Shown here: positions 62,537 through 64,000 of the stretch, piece by piece
How positions within the stretch are numbered: position 1 is the first letter of the stretch
How the letters are laid out: each line of letters starts with the position of its first letter
Translations under genes and position numbers: made by a program
The notes under the pieces: model-generated
The model's input: the letters and a program-made list of their open reading frames with translations, nothing else
What the model was told of the DNA's origin: nothing
Database searches by the model: none
Source: Paenibacillus sp. Marseille-Q4541
Lineage (GTDB): Bacteria; Bacillota; Bacilli; Paenibacillales; Paenibacillaceae
DNA length: 64,000 nt
Direction of reading: 5' to 3'
NCBI RefSeq assembly: GCF_018310695.1
Contig: NZ_JAGXCY010000005.1
Location: forward strand, 62,001-126,000

Positions 62537-62561
62537 GAAACGCCTATCTGGGCGTTTTTTT
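62537..62561 (+). terminator. Rho-independent terminator
   Basis: AAACGCC and GGCGTTT form a short stem around TATCTG, followed by T. Confidence 0.85.
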
Positions 62562-62669
62562 ATTATCGTAAAGAAGCAAGCCTCTTTCTGCATTCATTAT
62601 GATAGACCGTTCAGGCTATAATGAAATAGATGTAGAACATTCAAATCCATTGTAGAGGATGAAGCATAT

Positions 62670-63341
62670 TTGTCTAAATCAATCGTAGAGAAGCTGAAGC
62701 TTCACAAATATAAGCAAGTGGCCATACTGAATCAGCCGGAAGGAACGGACTATTTTGCAGAGCTGACAAGCTATGATACGGTGCTTAAGGAGCCGTCGTA
62801 TGATCTTATATTCGCTTTTGTACTCGATATGGAGTCATTAAAAGAACTTGTCGACCGTGTCATTACCAGCGAGCACCTGAACCCGAGTGGATACCTCTTT
62901 GCGGCCTATCCGAAAAAGGGAAATAAAGTGTACGACACGTTCATTCATCGCGATGATCTGTTATCTGGGATAGGAAGTGATGAGGAAGGGTATGTTGGAT
63001 CAAGTGATATTAAATTTGCGCGTATGGTCGGACTGGATGATGTCTTTACTGTAGTAGGGTTTAAAGAGGATGCAAAGGGGAAAAACATGACTTCTTCGAA
63101 GGCTAGTCAATGTGTAGACGATTATATTGAATTCATTCCAAGCGTGGAGAAAGACTTGGAGGATACGCCAGATCTGTTGGCATTATACCAAACGCTGACC
63201 CCGGGGTATCGCAAGGACTGGGCTCGTTATGTGTATAGTGTGAAACAAGAGGCAACCAAAGCCAAACGCCGAGAAGAAATGAAGATGATTCTGAAAGCAG
63301 GTTATAAGAGCCGCGAACTTTACCGTAGAGACCAGCCATAA
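62670..63341 (+). CDS. YdeI-like (YdeI/OmpD-associated family) protein
   Basis: A 223-residue cytoplasmic protein. The C-terminal part (LTPGYRKDWARYVYSVKQEA then KRREEMKMILKAG) matches the YdeI/OmpD-associated helical domain; the N-terminal part (VAILNQPEGTDYF, with SGYLFAAYPKKGNKVYDTF) is the extra domain seen in DUF3052-like proteins. No catalytic site is evident. The start is TTG 62670 behind AGAGGATGAAG. A terminator follows. Confidence 0.75.
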   Translation: MSKSIVEKLKLHKYKQVAILNQPEGTDYFAELTSYDTVLKEPSYDLIFAFVLDMESLKELVDRVITSEHLNPSGYLFAAYPKKGNKVYDTFIHRDDLLSGIGSDEEGYVGSSDIKFARMVGLDDVFTVVGFKEDAKGKNMTSSKASQCVDDYIEFIPSVEKDLEDTPDLLALYQTLTPGYRKDWARYVYSVKQEATKAKRREEMKMILKAGYKSRELYRRDQP

Positions 63342-63370
63342 GTAATGAAGTTGTAGTATATACATGGATA

Positions 63371-63408
63371 GGTACAGCCCTCCTTTAAGCGAGGGGTGTA
63401 CCTTTTTT
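63371..63408 (+). terminator. Rho-independent terminator
   Basis: GGTACAGCCCTC and GAGGGGTGTACC form a stem followed by six T. Confidence 0.93.
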
Positions 63409-63459
63409 ATTCCAAATAAATGCATGGTTTCCTGTATTGTGATAAAATACTTTACATTA

Positions 63460-63474
63460 ATGAAAACGTTTCCG
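63460..63474 (+). promoter_or_regulatory. cre-like site before the MoxR gene
   Basis: ATGAAAACGTTTCCG matches the cre consensus WTGNAANCGNWNNCW at all but the last base, 28 bases before the start codon, where CcpA would block elongation or initiation. Confidence 0.45.
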
Positions 63475-63501
63475 AGGGATGAAAACAAAGGAGGTTTTTC
63501 T

Positions 63502-64000
63502 ATGGTCGAAGCTGGAATCAATGAGATTGCTCAAATGGCTGAGGAAATGAAAGTCAATATTGCAAAATATATAATTGGAAAAGAGGAAGCGGTGGATCTA
63601 CTGCTGACAGCCCTTATTGCTTCCGGACATATTTTGTTAGAAGACGTTCCGGGTACAGGTAAAACGATGCTAGCCAAAACAGTAGCTGCTTCTATGGAAT
63701 GTTCTTTTCGCCGAATTCAGTTTACCCCTGATCTGCTCCCGTCGGATTTGACGGGTATCCATTTTTATAATCAAAAAGAGGGGGAGTTCGAATTTCGCCC
63801 TGGTCCACTATTTGCGAATATTGTGCTTGCAGATGAAATTAACAGAGCGACTCCTAGAACGCAGTCCAGTTTGCTTGAGTGTATGGAGGAGCGGCAAATT
63901 AGTGTAGATGGACAAACTCACGTTCTATCGAAGCCATTTATCGTTATAGCGACACAGAATCCGGTTGATAATCAGGGTACTTTTCCTTTACCAGAAGCGC
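63502..64000 (+). CDS. MoxR-family AAA+ ATPase (N-terminal part, cut by window end)
   Basis: The open frame from ATG 63502, behind AAAGGAGG, runs to the window end (166 codons). MoxR features are clear: [20 protein letters not shown], the Walker [14 protein letters not shown] (near 53), the Walker B-like [19 protein letters not shown] and sensor [18 protein letters not shown]. MoxR ATPases act as chaperones that insert cofactors or mature protein complexes, usually next to a DUF58 and a transglutaminase-like gene, which would lie beyond the window. Confidence 0.92.
   Translation, partial: MVEAGINEIAQMAEEMKVNIAKYIIGKEEAVDLLLTALIASGHILLEDVPGTGKTMLAKTVAASMECSFRRIQFTPDLLPSDLTGIHFYNQKEGEFEFRPGPLFANIVLADEINRATPRTQSSLLECMEERQISVDGQTHVLSKPFIVIATQNPVDNQGTFPLPEA

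Overview
This 64 kb window looks like ordinary chromosome from a low-to-mid GC Gram-positive spore-former, most probably Paenibacillus or a close relative. The signs are strong AGGAGG-type ribosome sites, frequent GTG/TTG starts, many hairpin-plus-T-tract terminators, an LplA/LplB/LplC-type sugar importer without its own ATPase, a T-box leader before ilvB, an infC gene starting at ATT behind an L20-type leader, a bacillithiol-transferase homologue, MnmL/MnmM-type tRNA modification genes, and several DinB-superfamily proteins. I see no rRNA or tRNA genes, CRISPR array, insertion sequence, phage or integrative element.

Layout. 1-9.8 kb: the tail of a GH51 arabinofuranosidase, then small, mostly singly transcribed genes (DJ-1/PfpI, DinB, thyX, GNAT, SdpI-like, IMPase, two Nudix, a methyltransferase, RNase H1, a HAD phosphatase) with two decayed genes among them. 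9.9-15.9 kb: LysE exporter convergent with an amino-acid permease, GNAT, VanZ-like protein, a secreted cell-wall amidase, an alpha/beta hydrolase. 15.9-19.6 kb (minus strand): a carbohydrate ABC importer operon preceded by a cre-like site and phased repeats. 19.9-26.8 kb: a PatB/MalY-type C-S lyase, a second MurG-type glycosyltransferase, DinB, ABM and GNAT proteins, a Gfo/Idh/MocA dehydrogenase and an MsbA-type ABC exporter. 27.4-31.6 kb: odhAB (2-oxoglutarate dehydrogenase E1 and E2). 32.3-35.8 kb (minus): mnmL-mnmM-manA-lipase. 36-39 kb: a small unknown protein, trmB, then a UgtP-like glycosyltransferase with a PAP2 phosphatase. 39.1-40.8 kb: a membrane GT2 glycosyltransferase behind a leader of about 400 nt. 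40.9-42.3 kb: infC-rpmI-rplT with its autoregulatory leader. 42.5-47.5 kb: a nupNOPQ-type nucleoside ABC importer. 47.6-48.5 kb: a glycine/proline-tailed small protein and a GNAT. 48.6-56.7 kb: branched-chain amino-acid biosynthesis (T-box, ilvB, ilvN, ilvC, leuA, then leuB beyond an inverted aldo/keto reductase). 57-64 kb: an unknown zinc-ribbon-like protein, an orphan PAS histidine kinase, leucyl aminopeptidase, an SRPBCC protein, a HAD phosphatase, a YdeI-like protein and the start of a MoxR AAA+ ATPase.

How the parts work together: ilvB-ilvN-ilvC-leuA-leuB covers most of the valine/leucine route (ilvD, leuC and leuD are not here), odhAB feeds the TCA cycle, nupNOPQ and the Lpl-type importer take up nucleosides and sugars, and MurG-like, UgtP-like, PAP2, GT2 and amidase genes act on the envelope. 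I found no convincing new multi-gene system. The most unusual items are a structured leader before ilvC, the long leader before the GT2 gene, a promoter-to-terminator interval without a gene near 57 kb, a ThyX with a changed signature, the secreted-protein gene split by one in-frame stop, and an LSm-like protein with a Gly/Pro tail.
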